A stretch of 64,000 nt of DNA from JANRIC01 sp033765345. Its GTDB lineage: Bacteria > Bacteroidota > Bacteroidia > Cytophagales > Microscillaceae. The notes below the pieces were generated by a model that was not told the DNA's origin, did not search any database, and saw only the letters and a program-made list of their open reading frames with translations. Where the stretch lies: assembly GCA_033765345.1 (NCBI GenBank), contig JANRIC010000132.1, positions 10,208 to 74,207 of the forward strand, read 5' to 3'. Below, piece after piece: positions 45,431-54,016 of the stretch (position 1 is its first letter; the number at the start of each line of letters is the position of its first letter). The position numbers were made by a program, and so were the translations under genes.

Positions 45431-45658
45431 GTTTTGTGTTTTTTTTCATCAAATTTTCAATTGTGCTTTTTATACACATCATTCAAGTAATTGTTAGGGT
45501 TTTACTAAATAATAGCTTGATTTTTAAGTGTTTCAGTGTGAACACTCCTCGGTAGAGGCTTTGATTTTATGTAGTATAAAGCCACCTCGGTTTGCGTATC
45601 AAAAAGAAGTTTTGTACCTTTTTAAAGGACTAAGCTTTATGCTTTGTATAACTCCTCT

Positions 45659-45666
45659 TATATTTG
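45659..45666 (+). promoter_or_regulatory. -7 promoter element of the GGGP synthase operon
   Basis: TATATTTG fits the -7 consensus, with a poor -33 match (TTA near 45637). It lies about 27 bases upstream of the first gene of the operon. Confidence 0.45.
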
Positions 45667-45693
45667 CACTAAACATTAAACCCAACGTATAAT

Positions 45694-46086
45694 TTGGATT
45701 TTTTTAGCATCAAAAAATTGCTTAGTGATCTGAATCACTATACCATCGCACAAAAAAATCGTGCTGAATTCGAAGTCAAGTATCACGTAGAAAATGCGCG
45801 TGATTTGATCTCAAGAACGATTATTCTATTAACCATTGTTGGTTTTATTGGTATAAATCTGTTTTTTGCCATTTTGTTCGGATTCCTGGCTTTGGCATTT
45901 TATATCAATAAACACGACTGGTTGGGATTTCTGGTAGTTTCCGGAATACATTTTCTCATTTTATTCTTAATTATCATCGGTACTCGATTATTTAGAGGGC
46001 TGATTTTGGGACGAATTCTCCGTATAACTATTCATTTGTCAGAGCAAATTTACAAATTCTTCTTTATTAGTAAAAACAAGCAATAG
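45694..46086 (+). CDS. Phage-holin-superfamily/YqjE-like membrane protein
   Basis: The 130-residue product has two to three transmembrane helices (about 45-72 and 78-100: IILLTIVGFIGINLFFAILFGFLALAFYI and LGFLVVSGIHFLILFLIIIG), preceded by an amphipathic helix LLSDLNHYTIAQKNRAEFEVKYH. This resembles the holin 3 superfamily/YqjE group, integral proteins of unknown role despite the holin name; no lysis module is present. The start is a TTG at 45694. It is the first gene of a three-gene unit; the next starts 5 bases after its stop. Confidence 0.7.
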   Translation: MDFFSIKKLLSDLNHYTIAQKNRAEFEVKYHVENARDLISRTIILLTIVGFIGINLFFAILFGFLALAFYINKHDWLGFLVVSGIHFLILFLIIIGTRLFRGLILGRILRITIHLSEQIYKFFFISKNKQ

Positions 46087-46091
46087 CAAGT

Positions 46092-46526
46092 ATGGAAGCA
46101 AATAAAAATCTCCCTGCCATCCAAACTAACCCGGACGATCTGACCCTGGATCAACAAAGAGAATATCACAAAAAGGAAGTAGAAAAATATGAGGTGGCGT
46201 TGCTCAACGATCTAAAAACTTTGAAAAGAGATTTCTCGCGCCTAGCCATCGTCATAGGAACAGCGTACGTAGCCTATCGTTTTACTCGCTATTTCCTAAA
46301 ATCTTCTTCGCAGCCTTCAGCTCCTCTCCCTCAAGAAAATCAAGCCTACGCTCCAACTTATAAACAAAATGGACATATTTCAGTCGAGCAGGAGACTCCT
46401 AAGCCCAAAAAATCGTTTAGTATTAAGAATCTTATTAAAAGAAAGCTGACAGCAATTGCTTTGGACATTTTGAAAGAAAAATTACAAGAAGAAATCATAA
46501 AGTATAATAAAAAAAATGCAAAGTAA
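46092..46526 (+). CDS. Hypothetical protein with one membrane segment
   Basis: I do not recognise this 144-residue family. A charged N-terminal helical part (DDLTLDQQREYHKKEVEKYEVALLNDLKTLKRDFSRL) precedes one hydrophobic segment (AIVIGTAYVAYRFTRYFL), then a proline-rich linker and a basic helical end (KKSFSIKNLIKRKLTAIALDILKEKL). The layout resembles YqjD/YtxH-like tail-anchored proteins that often accompany YqjE-like proteins, but I cannot name it. It overlaps the GGGP synthase gene by 11 bases, indicating translational coupling. Confidence 0.7.
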   Translation: MEANKNLPAIQTNPDDLTLDQQREYHKKEVEKYEVALLNDLKTLKRDFSRLAIVIGTAYVAYRFTRYFLKSSSQPSAPLPQENQAYAPTYKQNGHISVEQETPKPKKSFSIKNLIKRKLTAIALDILKEKLQEEIIKYNKKNAK

Positions 46527-47274
46527 AATTTATCAAGAATTAAGCGAAAGGAAAGCCCGAGGAATCAAATCCTTTACGCTTCTGATTGACCCTGATAAAT
46601 TTGAACAAGATACTTCTCTCAAACTCGCTCAAAAGAAAGCCTTTGAACACGTGGACTTAATTTTTGTAGGAGGCAGCTTGATCAATGGCTCCAATATCGG
46701 TTTTACCATACAAAGTATCAAAGCACATACCCATAAACCAGTGATCATTTTTCCAGGAAGTAATATGCATCTTGATATGTCTGCGGATGCAATTTTATTT
46801 CTTTCTCTGATTTCAGGGCGTAATCCTGAATTTTTAATTGGACAACATATAGTGGCCGCACCTTTTCTCAAAAAAAGTAATCTGGAAATTCTTGCCACCG
46901 GTTATATGCTTATTGATAGTGGGAAAGCCACTACGGTATCATACATCAGTAACACGACTCCAATCCCCTATGACAAGCCCGAAGTAGCCGTCTGTACAGC
47001 CATGGCCGGAGAAATGCTGGGCTTGAAACTTATCTATGCCGATGCAGGCAGTGGTGCCCAAAAAGCCATTAGCTCCAAGATGATTCGAATGCTCAGTAAG
47101 GCGATCGATGTGCCGCTCATTATTGGGGGGGGAATCCGCTCGGCTGCCCAAGCAGCAGAAATTCTGGAAGCAGGTGCTGATGTAATCGTGGTGGGCAATG
47201 CTATTGAGGACAATCCTGAGCTGATTGGAGAAATCGCCTCAGAGATAAAAAAAATCAATCTACGTCATGGATAA
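46516..47274 (+). CDS. Geranylgeranylglyceryl/heptaprenylglyceryl phosphate synthase family
   Basis: The 252-residue TIM-barrel protein belongs to the GGGP synthase/PcrB family. Visible features are SFTLLIDPDKFEQ, VDLIFVGGSLINGSNI, KPVIIFPGSNMHL, then LKLIYADAGSGAQ and VPLIIGGGIRSAAQAAEILEAGADVIVVGNAIEDNPEL, which form the phosphate-binding end of the barrel. These enzymes attach a polyprenyl group to glycerol-1-phosphate. In archaea this is the first step of ether-lipid synthesis; Bacteroidota members are known biochemically, but their product's fate is less clear. It is the last gene of the three-gene unit, overlapping the preceding one. Confidence 0.9.
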   Translation: MQSKIYQELSERKARGIKSFTLLIDPDKFEQDTSLKLAQKKAFEHVDLIFVGGSLINGSNIGFTIQSIKAHTHKPVIIFPGSNMHLDMSADAILFLSLISGRNPEFLIGQHIVAAPFLKKSNLEILATGYMLIDSGKATTVSYISNTTPIPYDKPEVAVCTAMAGEMLGLKLIYADAGSGAQKAISSKMIRMLSKAIDVPLIIGGGIRSAAQAAEILEAGADVIVVGNAIEDNPELIGEIASEIKKINLRHG

Positions 47275-47318
47275 GAGCCTTCTCTTGCCCAATACAAAGA
47301 AGAAGAGGCATCCCGAAC

Positions 47319-47338
47319 TTGAATTAAATACAATTCAA
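47319..47338. terminator. Weak hairpin between convergent genes
   Basis: TTGAATT (47319-47325) pairs with AATTCAA (47332-47338) around a six-base loop between the GGGP synthase gene and the AraC-type regulator. The stem is AT-rich and no strong T run follows. Confidence 0.3.
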
Positions 47339-47385
47339 TTTGTTTGAACAAAAATTCGGAATGTCTCACAGATTGGCTTAAATCC

Positions 47386-48315
47386 TTAATTGACATTCAT
47401 CAAAGAATCTCTTCGGCGCATTTTACCAGCAGGGATTCCGAACATCATCTTAAATCTTCTACAAAAATAAGCGGTATCTTTATAACCTACCTCAGAACCA
47501 ATCTCTCGGATACTCTTTTTGGTGGTACGTAACAAATGTACGGCTTTTTCCATTCGCTGATACTCGATATAGTCCTGAGGGTTGATCTGAGTCAGCATTT
47601 TAAAATACTGCCCGACATAATCTTCTGATACATTGGCTACACCAGCGAGTACTTTGTTGGATAAATCACCGCCCAAGTATTGTTTGATATAATTAAAAAT
47701 ATCAATCAGGCGAGGATCTTTGAAGTAAGTACTGTTGGTAGCAAGTTTTTCCACAAATAAACCTTCACGCAAGATATAACGCACTACCTCAATGACTACC
47801 TGCTCGGTTTTATTCTGGATTACCCGATTTTTTCCAGGCATGTCATTCATATCCTCGACGACTATTTCTTTGATGATGCGTGCCAGGCCTGGGTTATCAC
47901 GAATGATAAAGGGAGGAATATCCAAAGAAGTAAAGAAATTGATAGAATCAAACACTTTGGCTTCAAAGGCAATATAGCTAAAAGAATTGGGAAGCTTTCC
48001 TACGGTATTTGCGTCTGTATTGGCTTCAAAGTATCTTTCCTGATGACTGATATATTCCTGATTATCCACCACTTTATTGTCTGCACCGATACCATAAGAA
48101 AGTACAGAAGCACGCCCACCGGGGATAAAAAGCATATCACCTTTTTCTACTTTTTCCTCGCCGTTGCTATGGGAAAGCTCTCCATCGTGAAGCAAATAGA
48201 TATAATTTTCTACATCATAATGGTTGCTTACTTTAAATGATTGTAAGATTTTTATATTAACCGATTTGCGAAACTTCACGCCTAATGATTCAATAATCTT
48301 GTTATAATCTTCCAT
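47386..48315 (-). CDS. AraC-family transcriptional regulator
   Basis: The 309-residue product has an N-terminal cupin-like sensing part (VENYIYLLHDGELSHSNGEEKVEKGDMLFIPGGRASVLS) and a C-terminal double helix-turn-helix. The second half shows IDIFNYIKQYLGGDLSNKVLAGVANVSEDYVGQYFKMLTQINPQDYIEYQRMEKAVHLL and then SIREIGSEVGYKDTAYFCRRFKMMFGIPAGKMR, the classic AraC/XylS HTH pair. The cupin end suggests control by a small metabolite. It is convergent with the GGGP synthase gene and followed upstream by acyl-CoA dehydrogenase on the same strand; targets are unknown. Confidence 0.9.
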   Translation of the reverse strand: MEDYNKIIESLGVKFRKSVNIKILQSFKVSNHYDVENYIYLLHDGELSHSNGEEKVEKGDMLFIPGGRASVLSYGIGADNKVVDNQEYISHQERYFEANTDANTVGKLPNSFSYIAFEAKVFDSINFFTSLDIPPFIIRDNPGLARIIKEIVVEDMNDMPGKNRVIQNKTEQVVIEVVRYILREGLFVEKLATNSTYFKDPRLIDIFNYIKQYLGGDLSNKVLAGVANVSEDYVGQYFKMLTQINPQDYIEYQRMEKAVHLLRTTKKSIREIGSEVGYKDTAYFCRRFKMMFGIPAGKMRRRDSLMNVN

Positions 48316-48464
48316 GACAGTATAAGTTTAATTAGCTAAATATATGCTAAAATCCCGTATTAATGTGTTAAATTGTATTATTTTACTATATAAAAAAACA
48401 AGACTCACTTCAAAAGTAAATCTTATTTTCTATATATACAAATTTTTACTTTATAAAAATAGAA

Positions 48465-49631
48465 TTATTTCAAGATTTCACGTGCAATGACCAATTTTTG
48501 TATTTCGGAAGTTCCTTCGTATATCTGGGTGATCTTGGCATCACGCATCAAACGCTCTACGTGAAATTCTCGCACATAACCGTAACCTCCGTGGATCTGG
48601 ACGGCTTCGATGGTGGTATCCATAGCTACCTGCGAAGCAAAAAGTTTGGCCTGTGCGGCAGCGTTGACATAGTTTTGCCCCGCATCCTTGATTCGGGCGG
48701 CTTGCAAGGTGAGTAATCGGGCGGCGTTGATTTGGGTGATCATATCAGCCAACTTAAATTGAATGGCTTGATGTTCTGAGATCAATTTGCCAAAAGACTT
48801 GCGTTCTTTGGCGTATTTGAGTGCCAGTTCGTAAGCACCCGAAGCAATACCCAGGGCTTGGGCTGCGATTCCGATGCGGCCACCGTTGAGGGTTTCCATG
48901 GCGAATTTGAAGCCAAAGCCATCTTCTCCTATGCGGTTTTCTTTGGGTACTTTTACATCCGTAAACATCAGCGAATGCGTATCCGAGCCGCGAATGCCTA
49001 ATTTTTCCTCTTTTTTACCTACCACAAAACCCTCCATACCCTTTTCTACGATCAAGCAATTGATGCCTTTGTGGGCTTTTTCGGGGTGAGTCTGGGCAAT
49101 GACCAAATACGTGGAGGCATTACCGCCATTGGTGATCCAGTTTTTGGTACCATTGAGGAGGTAATGATCGCCTTTGTCTTCGGCGGTCGTTTTTTGGGAG
49201 GTAGCATCAGACCCGGCTTCAGGCTCTGAGAGACAAAAAGCCCCAATGACTTCTCCTTTGGCCAGAGACACCAAATATTTTTGTTTTTGTTCTTCGGTGC
49301 CGTATTTTTCCAAGCCCCAACAAACCAGGGAGTTATTCACAGACATGGCCACGGCGGCTGAAGCATCAATTTTGGAGATTTCTTCCATGGCCAGTACATA
49401 CGAGACCGTATCCATACCGCTACCTCCGTATTCGGGGGCTACCATCATGCCCATAAAACCGAGTTCGCCCATCATTTTGATTTGTGTGTGGGGAAATTCT
49501 TCATTTTTATCGCGTTCAATGACTCCGGGAAGTAATTCTTTTTGGGCAAAATCACGGGCGGCTTCCCTTACTTCTGCCTGTTCCTCAGTCAGAAAATCCG
49601 AGGACTGTATTTCTAAATTAAGTGTATCCAT
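48465..49631 (-). CDS. Acyl-CoA dehydrogenase
   Basis: The ~388-residue product from the ATG at 49631 is an FAD-dependent acyl-CoA dehydrogenase that introduces the first double bond in fatty-acid or branched-chain acyl-CoA oxidation. FLTEEQAEVREAARDFAQKEL starts the N-terminal domain. The middle has CLSEPEAGSDA and KNWITNGGNAS, which contact FAD and substrate. The C-terminal domain has QIHGGYGYVREFHVERLMRDAKITQIYEGTSEIQKLVIARE, with the catalytic Glu in YEGTSE, as in short/medium-chain enzymes. A TAG-free extension upstream gives a longer frame, but the family start fits 49631. The chain-length preference is not decided. Confidence 0.94.
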   Translation of the reverse strand: MDTLNLEIQSSDFLTEEQAEVREAARDFAQKELLPGVIERDKNEEFPHTQIKMMGELGFMGMMVAPEYGGSGMDTVSYVLAMEEISKIDASAAVAMSVNNSLVCWGLEKYGTEEQKQKYLVSLAKGEVIGAFCLSEPEAGSDATSQKTTAEDKGDHYLLNGTKNWITNGGNASTYLVIAQTHPEKAHKGINCLIVEKGMEGFVVGKKEEKLGIRGSDTHSLMFTDVKVPKENRIGEDGFGFKFAMETLNGGRIGIAAQALGIASGAYELALKYAKERKSFGKLISEHQAIQFKLADMITQINAARLLTLQAARIKDAGQNYVNAAAQAKLFASQVAMDTTIEAVQIHGGYGYVREFHVERLMRDAKITQIYEGTSEIQKLVIAREILK

Positions 49632-49714
49632 AATATCTAGACTGTGATTTTTTTGGTTTTTATGATAAAAATGATTGATCAATAAGATTTTGAATCACAA
49701 GATCATATCCTGTA

Positions 49715-49722
49715 CAAATATA
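49715..49722 (-). promoter_or_regulatory. -7 promoter element of the acyl-CoA dehydrogenase gene
   Basis: CAAATATA on the plus strand reads TATATTTG on the minus strand, fitting the -7 consensus about 84 bases upstream of the start. The -33 position is not TTG. Confidence 0.4.
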
Positions 49723-49879
49723 ATCCATTATCCTGAAAATAGAAGGAATTGAATAAAATCTATGGGGCAAAGACTTTGGATAGATTTCTGAGGTTTTAAA
49801 CAATAATTTTTCCGATTTTGTATTCTAAAACCAGAAAGGCAGGTCTTCCTGGTTTTAAAGGTTTTTAAAACTATTTATT

Positions 49880-49887
49880 TATCTTTG
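49880..49887 (+). promoter_or_regulatory. -7 promoter element of the nuclease-like gene
   Basis: TATCTTTG fits the consensus about 44 bases upstream of the ATG at 49931. No TTG lies at the ideal -33 position. Confidence 0.4.
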
Positions 49888-49930
49888 TATTGATTGGAAG
49901 AGAATCTTTGAGAAAATAAACGATCTTGAT

Positions 49931-50539
49931 ATGCCATATAGCAAGTTTACATCCATAGTCAAGTTTTGCCAACAATACGGATTGGCACAACAAAGTACGG
50001 GCAATCTTTTTAAGGAAGTGATTTTACCCGTATTTTTGGTAAGTGACCGCTTGTTTGAGGATATAGAAGATGCGAAAAAATCACCTTTATATACTGAAAA
50101 AGCAAAATCAGAGCTAATCATAGCTCCAGTTTTAAAAGAATTGAGGCGAAAAAACGATTCTATTACGATTTTTTCGGGTTTTGCCCTGGATATTGAGGGA
50201 GAGCCTGATTTGAATGGAAATCCAGATTTTATCCTGAGTGCCAAGCCCAACCTGGTAGAAATAGAAGCTCCGATTTTTTGCCTCATGGAAAGCAAAAATA
50301 AAGCACCTGATGAGGGTTATGCACAATGCGCTGCTGAGATGTATGCTTCTAGGTTATTCAACCGACAAATGAACCAACCCTACGAAATTATTTACGGGAC
50401 TGTAACAAACGGATTTGAATGGGTTTTCCTCAAACTGGAAGAAAATACATTTTATATTGATACAGAAAGGTATTACCTCAATGATCTACCCAAATTATTA
50501 GGGCTGATGCAATGGATTGTAGATTCATTTAAAAGTTAA
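49931..50539 (+). CDS. Stand-alone PD-(D/E)XK nuclease-like protein
   Basis: The 202-residue product has the layout of a restriction-endonuclease-like fold: an early helix (VKFCQQYGLAQQSTGNLFKEVILPVF), an ELIIAPVLKEL helix with the first acidic residue, and then LNGNPDFIL (the D of the PD motif), VEIEAPIFCLMESKN (ExK) and a helix with QCAAEMYASRLFN. No helicase or methylase domain or partner gene is present, so this is not a typical restriction enzyme. Single-domain proteins like this are common in cyanobacteria and Bacteroidota with no defined role. The YdeI-like gene follows 8 bases later. Confidence 0.65.
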   Translation: MPYSKFTSIVKFCQQYGLAQQSTGNLFKEVILPVFLVSDRLFEDIEDAKKSPLYTEKAKSELIIAPVLKELRRKNDSITIFSGFALDIEGEPDLNGNPDFILSAKPNLVEIEAPIFCLMESKNKAPDEGYAQCAAEMYASRLFNRQMNQPYEIIYGTVTNGFEWVFLKLEENTFYIDTERYYLNDLPKLLGLMQWIVDSFKS

Positions 50540-50546
50540 ATAAAAC

Positions 50547-51128
50547 ATGAACATCCTATTCTTCCCCACCCCTGCTGATTTCAGAGCCTGGCTGGAGCAA
50601 AATCACGATAAAGAGACAGAACTCTGGGTGGGTTTTTATAAAAAAGGCAGTGAAAAGCCCAGTATCACCTGGCCTGAATCAGTAGATCAGGCACTTTGCT
50701 TCGGCTGGATAGACGGCATTAGAAAATCTATCGACACCGAAAGCTATAAAATCCGCTTTACACCCCGCAAACCCAACAGTATCTGGAGTGCCGTTAATCT
50801 CAAAAAAATGGACGAGCTTATGGCGCAGGGTTTGGTCATGCCGGCAGGAATGGCTATTTATGAAAAAAGAAATCTCAAAAAACAAGAAATCTATTCTTTT
50901 GAACAGGAAAATATTGAGTTGGGTGAAACATACCAAAGTCAATTCAAAGAAAACGCCAAAGCCTGGAAGCTATTTCAGGCAATGCCGCCTTCTTATCGCA
51001 AAACGGCCATCTGGTGGGTTATCAGTGCCAAGCAGGAAAGTACCCGACTGAAAAGATTGGCTATTTTGATGGAATGCTCAGAAGCAGGGAATAAGATTCC
51101 AAGTCAGCGAAGAGAGAAAGACGAATAA
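50547..51128 (+). CDS. YdeI/OmdA-family protein
   Basis: The 193-residue product matches the YdeI-like family: FRAWLEQNHDKETELWVGFYKKGSEKPSITWPESVDQALCFGWIDG near the N terminus, IRFTPRKPNSIWSAVNLKKM in the middle, and a C-terminal helical region with FKENAKAWKLFQAMPPSYRKTAIWWVISAKQESTRLKRLAILMECSEAG. The family has been linked to protection against bacteriocins and membrane stress, but there is no biochemical function. It is probably cotranscribed with the nuclease-like gene 8 bases upstream, and a strong terminator follows. Confidence 0.88.
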   Translation: MNILFFPTPADFRAWLEQNHDKETELWVGFYKKGSEKPSITWPESVDQALCFGWIDGIRKSIDTESYKIRFTPRKPNSIWSAVNLKKMDELMAQGLVMPAGMAIYEKRNLKKQEIYSFEQENIELGETYQSQFKENAKAWKLFQAMPPSYRKTAIWWVISAKQESTRLKRLAILMECSEAGNKIPSQRREKDE

Positions 51129-51156
51129 GCACACTGATATTTTACAATAAACATAA

Positions 51157-51186
51157 AAAAAACCCGGCGTTTAAACCGGGTTTTTT
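51157..51186. terminator. Bidirectional terminator between the YdeI-like and Bax1-like genes
   Basis: AAAAAACCCGG (51157-51167) pairs with CCGGGTTTTTT (51176-51186) around an eight-base loop. It has A and T tracts on both sides and serves both convergent genes. Confidence 0.92.
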
Positions 51187-51209
51187 GTATATTTTATGAA
51201 ATTAAAAAC

Positions 51210-51953
51210 TTAGTCGTTACTGGAAAGTTTGGAGAGTAGTTTTAGAATCTCCACATACAACCAGATTAGGGTTACGATCAATCCGAAAGCTGCAAACCAC
51301 TCCATATATTTAGGAGCTCCTTCACGGGCACTTTGGTCGATGAAGTCAAAGTCAAGAACTAGGTTTAAGGCAGCCAAAACCACTACAAAAAGGCTAAAAC
51401 CGATTCCAATCATACCACTCCCATGAATATAAGGAATGTTGATGCCAAACATGCCCAAAATCCAGGTGCTCAGGTAAACCAGGAAAATACCCCCTGTGGC
51501 AGCCACTACACCGGATCTGAACTGCTGTGTTACTTGGATAAACCCTGTTTTATAGGCGAAAAACATCGCAAAAAACACCCCGATGGTCAGTAAAACCGCC
51601 TGAAACACGATTCCGGGATAAAATGAATTCAATAACAAAGAAATAGCTCCTAAAAAGAAACCCTCTAACAGCGCGTAAATTGGTGCCGTAACTGGAGAAG
51701 ATTTAGGGCTGAAAGAAGTAATAAACGCCATAATTAGCCCTCCGAAAATACCAATCATCAAAAAGGGATAAATCATAGCAGGATGCGTAATGCCGTACCA
51801 CCAAGAAAATCCAGCGGTAACAGTAGCTAAAGCCAACAAGATGATGGATTTATTAATAGTGCCATCCACTGTCATCACCTCGCTTTGGGTTGCAAAGTTT
51901 GTATTTACCGAGGCGTATGTTGTTTCTTTAAAAAAAGGATTTGATCTGTTCAT
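51210..51953 (-). CDS. Bax inhibitor-1/YccA-family membrane protein
   Basis: The 247-residue product has about seven transmembrane helices and the BI-1 family signature YCCA-type pattern: an N-terminal cytosolic tail, then ILLALATVTAGFSWW, then YALLEGFFLGAISLLLNS, FAMFFAYKTGFIQVTQQF and the late LNLVLDFDFIDQSAREGAPKYMEWFAAFGLIVTLIWLYVEILKLLSKL, in which LDFDFID is highly conserved. BI-1 proteins act as pH-sensitive leak channels in the membrane; the physiological role in bacteria is unclear. It is monocistronic with a terminator at its end. Confidence 0.93.
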   Translation of the reverse strand: MNRSNPFFKETTYASVNTNFATQSEVMTVDGTINKSIILLALATVTAGFSWWYGITHPAMIYPFLMIGIFGGLIMAFITSFSPKSSPVTAPIYALLEGFFLGAISLLLNSFYPGIVFQAVLLTIGVFFAMFFAYKTGFIQVTQQFRSGVVAATGGIFLVYLSTWILGMFGINIPYIHGSGMIGIGFSLFVVVLAALNLVLDFDFIDQSAREGAPKYMEWFAAFGLIVTLIWLYVEILKLLSKLSSND

Positions 51954-52011
51954 AGTTTTATTTTGTGTTATTTAAAATCAAATTTAAGTATAAATTATTA
52001 GACTTGCTTTT

Positions 52012-52497
52012 TCAGGAAAAAGTTACTTTGATTTTCTCGATAATTCCTGAGGTAGAATAACCTTCCACCAGATCGAGTGTTTCTACCCGACCTCCTTGAC
52101 CAAGAACAAACTCTGCACCAACGATATTTTTGATTTCATAATCGCTTCCTTTTGTCAAAATGTCAGGATTTAGCGTTTCAATCAGTCGTAATGGCGTATC
52201 TTCCTCAAACAACACTACCAAATCTACAAACTCAAAAGCGGCAATCATCCGGGCGCGGGGATATTCGGGGACGACCGGGCGTTTTTCACCTTTGAGCCTT
52301 CGGACGGAGGCATCGGTATTGACCCCAACGACCAGTTTGTCGCCTTTTTGACGGGCTTTTTCCAGATAATCGATATGCCCCAGGTGTACAATATCAAAGC
52401 AACCATTGGTAAAAACCACTTTTTTTCCTTCGGATTTCCATTGGGTGACTTGTGCGGAGGCTTCTTCCAGGCTTTGTATTTTATCGGCAGTATTCAT
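52012..52497 (-). CDS. rfaE2: D-glycero-beta-D-manno-heptose 1-phosphate adenylyltransferase
   Basis: The 161-residue cytidylyltransferase-fold enzyme shows the nucleotide-binding motif FTNGCFDIVHLGHIDYLEKAR with the HxGH motif (HLGH) and LVVGVNTDASVRRLKG. LNPDILTKGSDYEI and VVGAEFVL-like segments follow. It is the stand-alone equivalent of the C-terminal half of HldE and makes ADP-heptose for lipopolysaccharide. It lies in a minus-strand group with the flippase-like gene and pan genes, about 90 bases downstream of the flippase-like gene. Confidence 0.92.
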   Translation of the reverse strand: MNTADKIQSLEEASAQVTQWKSEGKKVVFTNGCFDIVHLGHIDYLEKARQKGDKLVVGVNTDASVRRLKGEKRPVVPEYPRARMIAAFEFVDLVVLFEEDTPLRLIETLNPDILTKGSDYEIKNIVGAEFVLGQGGRVETLDLVEGYSTSGIIEKIKVTFS

Positions 52498-52584
52498 TTT
52501 GTGTGAGCTGTGATTTTAGGTTTTCACTATGATTTTTTTGATTGGTGTGATTATTTTGATTTTGGCTGTTTACTTATTCTTATT

Positions 52585-53607
52585 TCACTTGAGCACTGGT
52601 TTAAGTTGATTCTTTTTTTTCTTCTGACGATTGATGAGTAAGGCACTAATTAATGTGGCTACACCACCGAATAAAAGAATGGTCACTGTCTGAGAAGTAT
52701 GCATAAATGTAGCCATTAAGATGCCATCTTCACTGGTTAAACCCCTGAGTATAAATATCTTGCCGACCAATAAATGATAAACGCCCACCCCTCCGCTTAC
52801 TGGAGCCCCCATACCCAAGGCACCCATAAAAAGAATTAGTACTCCAAACCACATATCCAGGTGACCAGTCTTGGCAAAAGAAAAGAAAAGCACATACGAC
52901 ATCAGGTAATACATCAGCCAGATAAACAAGGTGTGAAAAATAAATGCAGGCAGATTACGGACACTTCGGATACTGAACACTCCTTTTATTATATTGAGTA
53001 AAATACCTCTAAGCTTTTGAAAAAGACTCCATTGTAGCAAAAACTGACGATAGCGATAGGCTACTGCAAGGAAGATCATTCCAAACACACTCAAAATCAA
53101 GAATACGTAAGTCAGTTCGGCATAAGAAGACAACTTATCCTGAAACAATTTGATAAACCAATCACTAAGATTCTTAAACTCCACAATAAAAACTAGAGCT
53201 GTAATCAAAAACAGCATCAACAAATCAATAATCCTTTCAAGCACAACTGTTCCAAAAGCCGTATCTGCGGGTATATCATCTAGCTTTTGGATAATTCCGC
53301 AGCGGCTTACCTCTCCAGCACGAGGGATGATGGTATTCATAAAATAGCCAGACATTACAGCCAAAAAAGCGTTCCAAAGAGAAAGTTTATAACCCAGAGG
53401 CTCAAGCAGATATTTCCAACGATAGGCTCTAGAAATATGACTGGCAATTGCTAGTATGGCAGAAACAAAAATCCAGGTATAATCTGCTTCCTGAAACCTT
53501 GCAAAAATCTCATTTATATTAATACCCTGAAATGCATAAACCAGAAGCCCTCCGGCGATTGCAAGCGAGATCAGGTACTTAAAAAACGTAAGAAGGTTTT
53601 GTTTCAT
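52585..53607 (-). CDS. Lysylphosphatidylglycerol synthase transmembrane/flippase-like protein
   Basis: The 340-residue product has about eight transmembrane helices and resembles the LPG synthase transmembrane domain/UPF0104 family. The visible pattern includes YLISLAIAGGLLVYAFQ at the start, FRAYRWKYLLEPLGY-like juxtamembrane motif, NAFLAVMSGYFMNTIIPRAGEVSRCGII, RIIDLLMLFLI, and GAPVSGGVGVYHLLVGKIFILRGL. Without the soluble aminoacyl transferase domain such proteins are thought to move lipids or lipid-linked sugars across the membrane. It starts 6 bases after the end of panD, so it is cotranscribed with panC and panD. Substrate unknown. Confidence 0.82.
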   Translation of the reverse strand: MKQNLLTFFKYLISLAIAGGLLVYAFQGININEIFARFQEADYTWIFVSAILAIASHISRAYRWKYLLEPLGYKLSLWNAFLAVMSGYFMNTIIPRAGEVSRCGIIQKLDDIPADTAFGTVVLERIIDLLMLFLITALVFIVEFKNLSDWFIKLFQDKLSSYAELTYVFLILSVFGMIFLAVAYRYRQFLLQWSLFQKLRGILLNIIKGVFSIRSVRNLPAFIFHTLFIWLMYYLMSYVLFFSFAKTGHLDMWFGVLILFMGALGMGAPVSGGVGVYHLLVGKIFILRGLTSEDGILMATFMHTSQTVTILLFGGVATLISALLINRQKKKKNQLKPVLK

Positions 53608-53613
53608 AGCAGA

Positions 53614-53958
53614 TTAAACTCTGTTAAATTCATCTGGAAAAACGACAATAGGCTCATATTCACGAGCTTGCGGCTCTTCCATCCAGGCATAAGCAATAAT
53701 AATCAGGACATCATCTATCTGTACTTTGCGGGCAGCAGGACCGTTGAGGCATACTTCACCACTGCCGCGCTTCCCTTTAATGATATAAGTTTCAAATCTC
53801 TCTCCATTATTGACATTGACTATCTGAACTTTCAGATTGGCAAACATACCTGCGGCATCTATTAAATCTTCATCCAGGGTAATACTCCCGACATAATTCA
53901 GATTGGCTTCTGTGACCTTTACCCGATGAATTTTAGACTTTAGTACCTCGACCAGCAT
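53614..53958 (-). CDS. panD: Aspartate 1-decarboxylase
   Basis: The 114-residue product from the ATG at 53958 is the pyruvoyl-dependent enzyme that makes beta-alanine for pantothenate. The MLVEVLKSKIHRVKVTEANLNYVGSITLDEDLIDAAG start includes the autoprocessing site at Gly-Ser in NYVGSITLD, where Ser becomes the pyruvoyl group. The later NGERFETYIIKGKRGSGEVCLNGPAARKV is also conserved. A longer frame upstream would overlap panC and is not needed. It lies just after panC, whose product uses its beta-alanine. Confidence 0.95.
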   Translation of the reverse strand: MLVEVLKSKIHRVKVTEANLNYVGSITLDEDLIDAAGMFANLKVQIVNVNNGERFETYIIKGKRGSGEVCLNGPAARKVQIDDVLIIIAYAWMEEPQAREYEPIVVFPDEFNRV

Positions 53959-54016
53959 ATTTATTTTTTTTAATTTATTTTTCAATTTTGTTTCAACAAG
54001 AAAATAACAACTCAAC

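Larger units (their letters stand above)
45378..45693. other. Intergenic region after rho
   Basis: It holds the rho terminator on the left and a -7 promoter element on the right, both listed. No other gene was recognised. Confidence 0.5.

Noticed and set aside
45694..46086. Phage holin as a sign of a prophage
   Set aside because: No lysin, capsid, tail or integrase genes are near; the family name is broader than phage lysis.
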